Origin: Firmicutes bacterium UBA4795
GTDB taxonomy: Bacteria; Bacillota; Desulfotomaculia; Desulfotomaculales; Nap2-2B
Assembly: GCA_002402825.1 (NCBI GenBank)
Contig: DHGP01000017.1
Coordinates: 37,811-87,956, forward strand
Length of the DNA: 50,146 nt
Reading direction: 5' to 3'
How positions within the stretch are numbered: position 1 is the first letter of the stretch; each line of letters starts with the position of its first letter. The notes beneath the pieces are model-generated. The model was given only the letters and a program-made list of their open reading frames with translations, did no database searches and was not told where the DNA came from. The position numbers and the translations under genes are program-made. Of the stretch, positions 24,240 through 30,484 are shown one piece after another.

Positions 24240-27200
24240 TTAAAAAGTATTTATTAGCTCGGTCAGGGGCAGGGCTAATGCCTGTTCCTGCCAGGCTAAA
24301 ACTTCCTTCTTAAGTTGTTTTGTATAGCAAAAAGTGATTGAATTCAATAAAGCCAGTTTTTTAGCCGGCGCCGGCAATACTTCAATTTTTAAATTTAACC
24401 TTTGATTTGAAAAGTTTATTAAACCAAGTTCGGCTAAAATACGCAGGCTTATTTGCATAGTAAGCCCGTTTACCCCGGTTAAGCCGGCCGCCCGTAAAAT
24501 TTTAACTGTTTGGTCAAAAAAAGAAGTTTCTTTCATCACGATATTATTTTTATTTTGTTGTTTTAAAAGGAAAAGATATAATTTAGCCAAGCAATCCCTT
24601 TCAGGGGCCAAATACTCCAGATGTTTACGGGCAGTCAAGCAATCCTGCCGCCCAAAAAGCAAATAAACTGCCTTTGCTTTGCCCAAGGAAGCAACATTTA
24701 TTGCTCCTTGCCAGGATTGGTAATGAAAGGGGAGGTGAAAAATAACCACCTGCTCCCATTCCCTGGTTAAAAAAAGAGGGGCAATTTGCAAGGTGGTAGC
24801 TAAAAACTTAAGCTTTCCGGCGGTAAACAAATTAAATACGGCTTTTTTTTCAGCGTAAGGCAAATAAAGATGATAAAACGCCAGTTTATCATTATCTTGG
24901 GGGTTAACCTGACGGAGATAAAAAGCAAGTTCTACTGTCTGGTAGGGGCAGTTAACTAAAATTAAGGTTTGCTTATTATTTGACAATAGTTTAGTTAACT
25001 GGTCAAAACGGTTAACTTGTTGACGCCAGTCAATAAACGTTAAGGAACCTTTTTCCGTAAAGGCAGGGTGACCGGTTAAAAGCAAAATGTTCTCCTTATT
25101 CTTTTTTATGACGTTCTTGTAAGTTTTGATTTTTTGATGAATGAATTCGGGTAAAAAAAAGAGGTATCTTTTTATGTTTTTTAGGCGGGGAGCTTTAACT
25201 TCCAGGCCTGTCTGGTAAGTTCTGGGACGAGTAAGAAAATTATATTTGCTACTGGCCAGGTGGGCAGCCGCAAAACTAGGTTTAAAATCTTCAATCTGTA
25301 ATTGTACCTGAGCTTGATTGTTCCATTCATTAAGAAAAGGAGTAAAAATAAAAGCCATCTTGTCGGTCGTCGGTCGTTGGACGTCGGACGTCGGTATCTG
25401 ATTTTTGGTCGTCAGTTGTTGATCGTCGGTTGTCGTTTGTCGGTTGTCAGCCGTCAGTAAACTATCGTTGATCGTTGATCGTTGATGGTTGGTAGGCTCA
25501 ATTTTAGACCAGTTAAAAATAATTCCTTCTTTCTTGACTTCGTTCTCGACAACGGTAAGCCGCAGGTGCCTTTTTTCCTTTCCCACCGCATAAGGATTCA
25601 GCACAGAAGCCTTTAGGCAGGCCATTAAAGGCCTGGGATTACCGTAACCAAAGGGAGCCATTCTTTCTATCTCCTGGACTACCTCGAAGGAAATATCCGA
25701 TAAAGAAACAATCATTTCACATTCTAGTTTGGGTGTTAAGTCTTCCTTGGTTAAAGTATGAGCAGCATAATTTTGCACGGCCTGCCGAAAATCTTCAATC
25801 TGGGTTACGGGCAAAGAAAAACCTGCTGCACCTACATGACCCCCAAAAGAGGTCAAGTATTGCCCGGCATTTTTTAAAGCCGAATATATATCAAATCCAG
25901 GTATACTTCGGGCCGAGCCCCTTCCTAAATCCTGGTCGCGGACAATTAAAAAAACTGGCCGGTAGAACAATTCAGCCAAACGCGAGGCAACAATACCAAT
26001 TACCCCTAAGTGCCAGGCTGGGGAGTCCAGAATAATAACTTTTTCTTGGACCAACTCAGTAGGGCGGGCATCCTGCCTGCCCGTAGTAGGGCGGGCATCC
26101 TGCCTGCCCGAAGCCTGTCCAAGCATAGCCAAAGCTTCTTGAAAGATTTTACTTTCAAGTGCCTGACGTTCCTGGTTTTTTTTATCTAGTTCCCTGGCCA
26201 GGACCATAGCCTGGGTAAAATTTTCGCTGGTTAACAAGTCCACACTTAAAGAAGCGTCATTCATCCGTCCCGCCGCATTTAGGCGGGGAACAAGAGCAAA
26301 ACTTACCTTCTCCACACTCAGTAGGGCAGGCTCGTAGGATGGGCATCCTGCCTGCCCGTAGTAGGGCGAGCATCCTGCCTGCCCAAAGCCTGTCCGAAGC
26401 TGTTTTTGCTGGTTTAAACCACAAACTTCAATCAGCGCTAATAAACCGGGTCGGCTGGTTTTAGCCAATTGTACCAAACCATGCTTTACTAAAATACGAT
26501 TTTCACCAGTCAAAGGCACCACGTCAGCAATAGTGCCCAGGCAGACTAAATCCAGGTAGCTTGCCAGTTCGGTCGGCTGACGTCGGTCGTCGGACGTCGG
26601 TAGCTGATTTTCGGTCATCAGTCGTTGGTCGTAAGACGCTAGGAGATCTCTTGACGACTGATGACTAAAGTCTGACGACTTAATTGTTTCCTGATGCCTG
26701 GTGTCTGAAGTCTGACGACTGTATAGTGCTTGAGCCAATTTAAAGACCACCCCTACGCCGGCTAAGTCACAAAAAGGATAACCACCGCGCTTAGGATTAA
26801 TTACCGCTAGCGCCGGCGGTAGAACTTCCGGTAGTTGGTGATGATCAGTAATAATTATATCAGGGCCGCCGCTGGCATTTGCTTCAGCAACCACGTCAAA
26901 CGCGCCAATACCACAATCTACAGTGATTACTAGCTTAACCCCGGCTGCCCTGGCCTCCCGGATAGCTTGACAGTTAACGCCATAACCATCTTTAAACCGG
27001 TTGGGGAGGTAATAGCTAACTTTAGCTCCCATTTTTTCTAAAATTGACTTTAGCAAAACGGTGCTTGTTATCCCATCAACATCATAATCGCCGTGGATAA
27101 GAACTTTCTCCTTACGCTCACAAGCAAAAAGAATTCTTTCTACTGCCTTGTCCATATCAGGAAGCAAAAATGGGTCGTGTAACTGATTTAAATCGCTACT

Positions 27201-27344
27201 TAAAAAAAGTCTGGCTTCGTCACAGGTTAAAATGCCACGGTTTAATAAAAGTTGAGCCGTAATCGGAGAAACATTTAATTCATGAGCTAAAATCTGCTGT
27301 TGGGTATAATCGGGAGGCTTAACCTGCCATTTTTTAAAAGTCAT
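24240..27344 (-). CDS. recJ: Single-stranded-DNA-specific exonuclease RecJ with in-frame repeat insertions
   Basis: A 1034-residue RecJ, longer than the usual 575-800. The DHH phosphoesterase motifs are present (HGDYDVDGITST, VDCGIG, ITDHHQLP), then the DHHA1 part with SFGGHVGAAGFSLP, an OB-like region and a C-terminal domain as in Firmicutes. Four stretches interrupt it at about residues 206-259, 315-342, 407-429 and 617-661. They are translated from intergenic-type repeats and are rich in T, S, Q, D and R. All leave the frame open, so the protein is probably expressed. The ATG has GGAG 7 nt upstream. RecJ degrades single-stranded DNA 5' to 3' in repair. Confidence 0.93.
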   Translation of the reverse strand: MTFKKWQVKPPDYTQQQILAHELNVSPITAQLLLNRGILTCDEARLFLSSDLNQLHDPFLLPDMDKAVERILFACERKEKVLIHGDYDVDGITSTVLLKSILEKMGAKVSYYLPNRFKDGYGVNCQAIREARAAGVKLVITVDCGIGAFDVVAEANASGGPDIIITDHHQLPEVLPPALAVINPKRGGYPFCDLAGVGVVFKLAQALYSRQTSDTRHQETIKSSDFSHQSSRDLLASYDQRLMTENQLPTSDDRRQPTELASYLDLVCLGTIADVVPLTGENRILVKHGLVQLAKTSRPGLLALIEVCGLNQQKQLRTGFGQAGCSPYYGQAGCPSYEPALLSVEKVSFALVPRLNAAGRMNDASLSVDLLTSENFTQAMVLARELDKKNQERQALESKIFQEALAMLGQASGRQDARPTTGRQDARPTELVQEKVIILDSPAWHLGVIGIVASRLAELFYRPVFLIVRDQDLGRGSARSIPGFDIYSALKNAGQYLTSFGGHVGAAGFSLPVTQIEDFRQAVQNYAAHTLTKEDLTPKLECEMIVSLSDISFEVVQEIERMAPFGYGNPRPLMACLKASVLNPYAVGKEKRHLRLTVVENEVKKEGIIFNWSKIEPTNHQRSTINDSLLTADNRQTTTDDQQLTTKNQIPTSDVQRPTTDKMAFIFTPFLNEWNNQAQVQLQIEDFKPSFAAAHLASSKYNFLTRPRTYQTGLEVKAPRLKNIKRYLFFLPEFIHQKIKTYKNVIKKNKENILLLTGHPAFTEKGSLTFIDWRQQVNRFDQLTKLLSNNKQTLILVNCPYQTVELAFYLRQVNPQDNDKLAFYHLYLPYAEKKAVFNLFTAGKLKFLATTLQIAPLFLTREWEQVVIFHLPFHYQSWQGAINVASLGKAKAVYLLFGRQDCLTARKHLEYLAPERDCLAKLYLFLLKQQNKNNIVMKETSFFDQTVKILRAAGLTGVNGLTMQISLRILAELGLINFSNQRLNLKIEVLPAPAKKLALLNSITFCYTKQLKKEVLAWQEQALALPLTELINTF
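25361..25493. repeat. GTCGTCGG/GTTGATC-type repeat inside recJ (family B, copy 1)
   Basis: A degenerate short-period stretch of GTCGGTCGTCGG, ACGTCGG and ATCGTTGATC words, encoding about residues 617-661 of RecJ as a polar T/Q/D-rich segment. The same word family recurs at 26569-26727 and, as a fragment, near 15718-15735. Confidence 0.75.
26058..26123. repeat. GGGCATCCTGCCTGCCC repeat inside recJ (family A, copy 1)
   Basis: Two tandem copies of a palindrome-like unit with core GGGCATCCTGCCTGCCC joined by GTAGTA, encoding the repeated GRQDARPT in RecJ. Related copies occur at 26320-26400 and, in opposite orientation, at 27366-27474. Confidence 0.85.
26320..26400. repeat. Family A repeat inside recJ, copy 2
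   Basis: Tandem GGGCATCCTGCCTGCCC-type units read in another codon phase than copy 1 (protein GQAGCSPYYGQAGCPSY). The reading frame stays open through the insertion. Confidence 0.85.
26569..26727. repeat. Family B repeat inside recJ, copy 2
   Basis: Begins with GTCGGTCGTCGGACGTCGG-like words and ends with several TCTGACGACT words; encodes residues 206-259 of RecJ. It lies between conserved DHH-domain blocks, so it is an insertion relative to the family. Confidence 0.75.
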
Positions 27345-27365
27345 TTTTCAACTCCAAATTGCTTA

Positions 27366-27474
27366 TTGGACAGGCTTCGGGCAGGCAGGATGCCCGCCCT
27401 ACTACGGGCAGGCAGGATGCCTACCCTACGAGGGGCAGGAAAGATGCCTACCCTACGAGTCTGCCCTACTACTC
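27366..27474. repeat. Family A repeats in the gap upstream of recJ
   Basis: About four units of GGGCAGGCAGGATGCC with CTACCCTACGA linkers, in the opposite orientation to the copies inside recJ. The gap from 27345 to 27550 otherwise holds nothing I can assign. Confidence 0.85.
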
Positions 27475-27550
27475 ACTAAATAAAAAGTTACAAATTCTTA
27501 ACCATTACCTATACCTATATTAGTTCTTTTAACGTAAAAAAAATCCTGCA

Positions 27551-27583
27551 AAAATAAAAAAGCCTCACTTTTTTTCGCGAAGC
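27551..27583 (-). terminator. Intrinsic terminator next to the left attachment site
   Basis: On the minus strand GCTTCGC pairs with GTGAGGC (two G-U pairs) around an A-rich loop and is followed by TTTTTT. It touches the left attachment repeat. It was probably the terminator of tRNA-Arg before integration, now left at the far end of the element. Confidence 0.65.
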
Positions 27584-27644
27584 CCTAATTTTCTCTGGTG
27601 CGCCCGGAGGGACTCGAACCCCCGGCACGCGGTTTAGGAAACCG
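27584..27644. repeat. Left attachment site: 61-bp direct repeat with the tRNA-Arg 3' part
   Basis: Identical over 61 bp to 41337-41397. It contains the last 49 bases of tRNA-Arg(CCU), from the anticodon arm to CCA, plus 12 bases of flank. The rest of the tRNA is missing here, so this is a remnant site, not a second tRNA gene. Confidence 0.95.
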
Positions 27645-27753
27645 AATAAACTCGTTTTTACAGTTTGCGCCAGTTTGCTAAGCCTTGTCCTGACTGGTTT
27701 TGTTAGTTCCTTCCAGGGTGAAAATGGGTCATTTTTGGGTCAGTTTTATAATG

Positions 27754-27779
27754 TTTGGCACACTTTTGGCACACTTTTT
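27754..27779. promoter_or_regulatory. Tandem integrase arm-site candidates, left end
   Basis: Two TTTGGCACAC units, 11 bp apart, start 110 bp inside the left attachment site. The 26-bp block is identical to 41259-41284 at the other end, in the same orientation. A further TGGCACACTT lies at 27822-27831. Confidence 0.65.
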
Positions 27780-27813
27780 TAGGTCATTATTTTCTTGCCA
27801 CATAAGGGTTTTA

Positions 27814-28029
27814 TCACCTGCTGGCACACTTTCTTCTTTGGTATTTGGTAAGTTCCCTGCGTTTATCGGCTGGTGAATTTTGGGTATTAGTATTATCACT
27901 TTTCATATTACTAATACCCAAAATTTTACTTACTGCCGTTTGCGTTATCCCGAACACTTCCGCAATTTCCTGCTGCACCGTTTGGCGGCGGTGTCGGTTA
28001 GGTTCCCCAAAAAGTTGGGGAACCTTTTC
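27814..28029 (-). pseudogene. Helix-turn-helix protein remnant
   Basis: A 71-codon open stretch reads RHRRQTVQQEIAEVFGITQ and then TAVSKILGIS, a clear HTH as in ParB-like or sigma-region-4-like proteins, and continues to a TGA. I find no start codon with a ribosome site; upstream the frame runs into the CRISPR-like repeats and meets a stop. It is probably the 3' part of a gene broken where the array begins. Two strong hairpins (27876-27925 and about 27998-28024) lie inside it. A short unannotated start cannot be excluded. Confidence 0.5.
27876..27925. repeat. Perfect 17-bp inverted repeat
   Basis: Arms AATTTTGGGTATTAGTA (27876-27892) and its exact complement (27909-27925) enclose 16 nt. It lies in the HTH remnant. 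The strength of the hairpin in the end zone of an integrated element suggests an operator, recombination or replication site rather than coding chance. Confidence 0.85.
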
Positions 28030-28192
28030 GTTTCCATGCCACCTATATAGCCTCCAAACACGAATCCGGCAAGTTTGCCATTTCCGTCAAAACTGTTTCC
28101 ATGCCACCTATATAGCCTCCAAACTTTATGGATTTTGGCAAACTTGCCGAATCCCATAAACTGTTTCCATGCCACCTATATAGCCTCCAAAC
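28030..28192. CRISPR. Three-repeat CRISPR-like array, two spacers, no cas genes
   Basis: Three identical 30-bp repeats at 28030-28059, 28095-28124 and 28163-28192. Read on the minus strand each begins GTTTGGAGG and ends GGCATGGAAAC, like known clostridial/Thermotoga-type repeats. The spacers are 35 and 38 bp. No cas gene is in the window. Oddly, both spacers are imperfect hairpins sharing the 14-base core TGGCAAACTTGCCG in opposite orientations, which independent spacers would not normally do. An alternative is an iteron or hairpin array for replication or packaging. The flank at 28193-28236 shows no fourth repeat. Confidence 0.65.
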
Positions 28193-28236
28193 CCATTCCC
28201 ACACACAGCGCACAGAAACGGCCTAAATTTAAACGA

Positions 28237-28277
28237 AAAACACCTGGCAGGTATGATAACACTACCCATGGTGTTTT
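28237..28277 (-). terminator. Hairpin terminator candidate after the excisionase gene
   Basis: On the minus strand AAAACACC pairs with GGTGTTTT across 25 nt, followed by TTCGTTT. It lies 18 nt past the stop of the small excisionase-like gene. Confidence 0.45.
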
Positions 28278-28295
28278 AACGCAAAAATAGCCAAC

Positions 28296-28469
28296 TCACG
28301 GGACTTGTTTTTGTTTAAGAAACTCCTCCAGTGCAGATTCAGGGATTCGCCAGACACTCCCCAGCTTGATTGCTTTTAACCTCCCCTGCTTTATCCACTT
28401 TATTATTGCCTGGGGAGTTACGTTATAACGATTCGCTAACTCCCTGGGAGAATAATATTTCTCTTCCAT
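28296..28469 (-). CDS. Excisionase-family helix-turn-helix protein (57 residues)
   Basis: A 57-residue MerR/Xis-type winged helix: YYSPRELANRYNVTPQAIIK, then WIKQGRLKAIKLGSVWRIP and SALEEFLKQK. The sequence fits the 'excisionase/DNA-binding domain' family, with the RxLKAIKxGxxWRIP wing motif. The ATG follows GGGAAAGG. It faces a divergent operon and has its own promoter (28505-28534). It may act as recombination directionality factor for the integrase at the other end, or as a regulator of the divergent operon. Confidence 0.85.
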   Translation of the reverse strand: MEEKYYSPRELANRYNVTPQAIIKWIKQGRLKAIKLGSVWRIPESALEEFLKQKQVP

Positions 28470-28504
28470 CCGGCCTTTCCCTTTCTGTTTATCTTGTTGA
28501 AAAT

Positions 28505-28534
28505 ATTATATAACAAAAAACATAAAAACTGCAA
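28505..28534 (-). promoter_or_regulatory. Promoter of the excisionase-like gene
   Basis: Minus-strand TTGCAG (28529-28534), 18 nt, TATAAT (28505-28510), 36 nt before the gene. Confidence 0.6.
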
Positions 28535-28543
28535 TAATATATA

Positions 28544-28573
28544 TTGACAATATCTTAAACACATATATATAAT
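28544..28573 (+). promoter_or_regulatory. Consensus promoter of the left accessory operon
   Basis: TTGACA (28544-28549), 18 nt, TATAAT (28568-28573). It faces away from the excisionase promoter; the two -35 boxes are 10 bp apart, so one bound protein could affect both. Confidence 0.75.
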
Positions 28574-28616
28574 AGAAACAGTACAAACCAATTTATTTAA
28601 TGGAAAGGAGGATCCC

Positions 28617-28832
28617 ATGCGTATTATCTACCGCCCGCAGGCTGAAATAATTGCTGCCCTCTTTGGTATTCCGGTAGAACAGGCCGCAAGAGTAAGGTTC
28701 GACGGAATAACGCCGCCGTTTATCAATTTCCTCAATGGCGGAGAAGTCATCGTGGTTGCGGAGGAGTATCGGGACAGGAAGGACACCATTGAAAACGCAA
28801 TCAATCTCTACAAAGAAAAGGTGTCGGTTTAA
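28617..28832 (+). CDS. Hypothetical protein, 71 residues
   Basis: First gene of the plus-strand accessory operon, with AAGGAGG 6 nt before the ATG. The sequence is mixed alpha/beta (EIIAALFGIPVEQAARVRF, then GEVIVVAEEY and a charged C-terminal helix). No cysteines, signal or membrane segment. I do not recognise the family. Strong promoter and ribosome site make it a real gene. It ends directly before the next small frame. Confidence 0.75.
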   Translation: MRIIYRPQAEIIAALFGIPVEQAARVRFDGITPPFINFLNGGEVIVVAEEYRDRKDTIENAINLYKEKVSV

Positions 28833-28934
28833 ATGCTTGAATGGTTCCTCTACGGCTTAGTTACCGGCCTGGCCTTGTCCTGGCTGGTGAGAATAATTTC
28901 CAAACGAAAGGAGGGGTATCATGGTAACGATTGA
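28833..28934 (+). CDS. Small membrane protein candidate, 33 residues
   Basis: The ATG follows immediately after the stop of the preceding gene and the frame overlaps the next gene by 14 nt. The first 20 residues (MLEWFLYGLVTGLALSWLVR) form one plausible membrane helix, followed by a basic tail. The ribosome site is weak (AAAGGTG within the previous gene), so translation would depend on coupling. Function unknown. Confidence 0.4.
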   Translation: MLEWFLYGLVTGLALSWLVRIISKRKEGYHGND

Positions 28935-29160
28935 TTTAAAGTTAATTTATGGTGAAACAGCTAAGCTTGACTTGCTGCCGGAGTACGTTGCCAAAGCCAA
29001 AGAGTTAGCCGGGCAAGGTCAGGACGTGGTTCTCACCGGACCGGGGCCGGTCTGGCTATACCTGGCCGTGGCCCACGCCCTCCACGGGGTGGCTAAGTCC
29101 TTAAGCTACGACAGTCCAGTTACCGGCAGGGTGGTTATCTTTGACCACAATCCGCATTAG
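28921..29160 (+). CDS. Csx3-like small protein (possible ring-nuclease relative)
   Basis: A 79-residue protein whose core DVVLTGPGPVWLYLAVAHAL, followed by HG...YD...GRVV...H, matches the Csx3/Crn3 family pattern (VV-S/T-G-x-GP-x-WL, AHxxH, YDP, G-VVV, H). Equivalent positions are G40-L46, H52, H55, D64 and H76. The family's DPR(L)G arginine is replaced (DSPVTG), and the protein is shorter than typical Csx3 (about 110). Csx3 proteins cleave the cyclic tetra-adenylate signal of type III CRISPR systems. Whether this one is active is open. An AAGGAGGGG site precedes the ATG. No type III genes are nearby, so an anti-CRISPR or unrelated nucleotide-binding role is possible. Confidence 0.75.
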   Translation: MVTIDLKLIYGETAKLDLLPEYVAKAKELAGQGQDVVLTGPGPVWLYLAVAHALHGVAKSLSYDSPVTGRVVIFDHNPH

Positions 29161-29173
29161 GGGAGAGGTTGTT

Positions 29174-29260
29174 ATGTTAATTTGCGCCTTTACCGGTAAG
29201 GTCAAATACTTCCGGGTTTACCTGGCACAAAGAAAAGAGTGGTTACGCTGGATTCAGTAA
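29174..29260 (+). CDS. Hypothetical peptide, 28 residues
   Basis: A short frame with a good GGGAGAGG site 5 nt before its ATG, starting 13 nt after the Csx3-like stop. It encodes MLICAFTGKVKYFRVYLAQR and ends EWLRWIQ; basic and aromatic. Its 3' end contains GTGGTTACGCTGGA, repeated at 29417-29430. Function unknown. Confidence 0.45.
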   Translation: MLICAFTGKVKYFRVYLAQRKEWLRWIQ

Positions 29261-29416
29261 GTTTTGCCCGGTTTGCCGGTCCGCTGCCGGCAATTAAATG
29301 CAGTTCGTACCCTTCGAGAAAGGCAAGTACCCCAGCCGGTTAAACACGCCCGCCGGGTGAACGCCGGAAGAAGCTCAGCGCGGGAAGCAGCCGGGCAACT
29401 TTTAAAAAAGAAAGGA

Positions 29417-29635
29417 GTGGTTACGCTGGAAACAATAAAGATCCTTATTGCCAAAAGCCCCAAAGCCACAATGCTATTGGTCGGCAAAGACGCTGAAGAG
29501 GAATTGCAAGGAAAGTTTGAAGGTATCGAGTACCAGGAGTTTGACATTGACGCTGCTTACGGTATTGGTGCACTGGTTGACTTCTGTTTGAAGCATGAGT
29601 TTAAACTAGGTGTTCAAGCAGGAAAGAGTAGTTAA
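29417..29635 (+). CDS. Hypothetical protein, about 70 residues (start unresolved)
   Basis: The coding part is TLETIKILIAKSPKATMLLV, then GKDAEEELQGKFEGIEYQEF and a C-terminal helix to GVQAGKSS. The frame is open upstream to 29264, but that part is arginine-rich and unlike the rest. AAAGGAG at 29411-29417 suggests a start at the GTG at 29417 (too close) or the CTG at 29426 (good spacing, rare codon). No family recognised. The gap 29261-29416 holds only short frames and one copy of a 14-bp repeat. Confidence 0.5.
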   Translation: MVTLETIKILIAKSPKATMLLVGKDAEEELQGKFEGIEYQEFDIDAAYGIGALVDFCLKHEFKLGVQAGKSS

Positions 29636-29682
29636 AAGTAGGGAAATGCCCGTTAAAAAACCAAAGGAGGAGGTTTAAAACA

Positions 29683-30252
29683 ATGACAAATGTTATCCAG
29701 GAGTTTATTGAAAGTTTGGAGAAGGTAGCCGCCCTAGGAGAACAGGTAGCTAAACTCCAGGCTGAAGTTAACGGCAAAGAAACAGAAGCATTATCCGTTA
29801 TTGTCGAAAAAATTAAACCGGTCATGCCGTATATCAGCTGACACATTACAAAAAACGCTTACCATAGCGGCCACCAGTTTCACGAATGGAAATATGATTA
29901 TCTTGAGGAAAAAGGTATCGTACTGGTGGACAATTTCACCAGGGAATACACAGATAAAGACACCAGAGGAGACTACTTAGGCAGTCAACTTATCCTGACT
30001 AATTCAGGGACATTTTTAGAACTCACCCGGCAGGGTGAATGGTCCCGCTGGCAAGGTGAAGGTTCCCATTGGGGCACTACAGAAAGAGAATTAACGTCAG
30101 AGGAAGCAGTTGTCAGTTATAGCCTCAAAGAAATTATCAGCGGTCTGGTAGAAGCGTTTAAGGAAGCTATCAAGAACAACGAAAAGAAGCAGCAGGAGCT
30201 TAGCAAGAGATTGGTTGCCCTGAATGAAGTAGAGAAGGTTTTGGCGAAATGA
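29683..30252 (+). pseudogene. Hypothetical protein gene interrupted by one in-frame TGA
   Basis: After AGGAGGAGG an ATG opens a frame that meets TGA at 29839-29841 after 52 codons (ending KPVMPYIS). The same frame then continues without a stop to 30252 (HITKNAYHSGHQFHEW, KGIVLVDNFTREYTDKDTRG, SRWQGEGSHWG, and a C-terminal helix). Together it gives a coherent protein of about 189 residues with an N-terminal helix, a beta-rich centre and a C-terminal coiled coil. A GTG at 29926 could restart translation but lacks a ribosome site. I read it as a nonsense mutation (CGA to TGA would do); selenocysteine recoding is less likely because no clear SECIS-type hairpin follows. Confidence 0.65.
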
Positions 30253-30404
30253 AACCTGTCTGTACAGTTACCAAAAGTTATAAGCCACGCTGCAATTTGG
30301 GGTATAGTAACAGAAGCGGAAAAGGTCGGTACAACGGCCCGTGTCCGTACTATAAGCCCAAAGAACGGGCCAGGAAGCTGCCGGGGTGGTATGCACCTGA
30401 GTAA
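30249..30404 (+). CDS. Small cysteine-containing basic protein, 51 residues
   Basis: The ATG overlaps the TGA of the preceding gene (ATGA). The product (MKPVCTVTKSYKPRCNLGYS, then a G/R/K-rich part with GPCPYYKPKERARKLPGWY) has three cysteines and strong positive charge, suggesting nucleic-acid binding. No family recognised. It is the last gene before the terminator at 30412. Confidence 0.6.
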   Translation: MKPVCTVTKSYKPRCNLGYSNRSGKGRYNGPCPYYKPKERARKLPGWYAPE

Positions 30405-30411
30405 AAAAAGT

Positions 30412-30433
30412 GGCCGGGTTTAAACGCCCGGCC
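30412..30433. terminator. Bidirectional terminator between the two operons
   Basis: GGCCGGG (30412-30418) pairs with CCCGGCC (30427-30433). It is followed by TTTAT on the plus strand and preceded by AAAAAAA, giving a U tract on the minus strand. It separates the plus accessory operon from the capsid gene. Confidence 0.8.
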
Positions 30434-30484
30434 TTTATCTGTAATGGCTAAGATACAAGAGAAACACGCCCTACTCTACATATA

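Noticed and set aside
27600..27648. Second tRNA-Arg gene
   Set aside because: Only the 3' 49 bases are present; the acceptor 5' strand and D arm are missing, so it is the attachment-site remnant.
27995..28030. GGTTCCCC/GGGGAACC hairpin as a plus-strand terminator
   Set aside because: It has a T tract, but no plus-strand gene ends there; it overlaps the minus-strand HTH remnant's coding sequence.
29839..29880. Selenocysteine insertion signal after the in-frame TGA
   Set aside because: Only a 4-bp CGCT/AGCG stem is found at roughly the right distance; it lacks the stable stem and G-rich apical loop expected of a bacterial SECIS.
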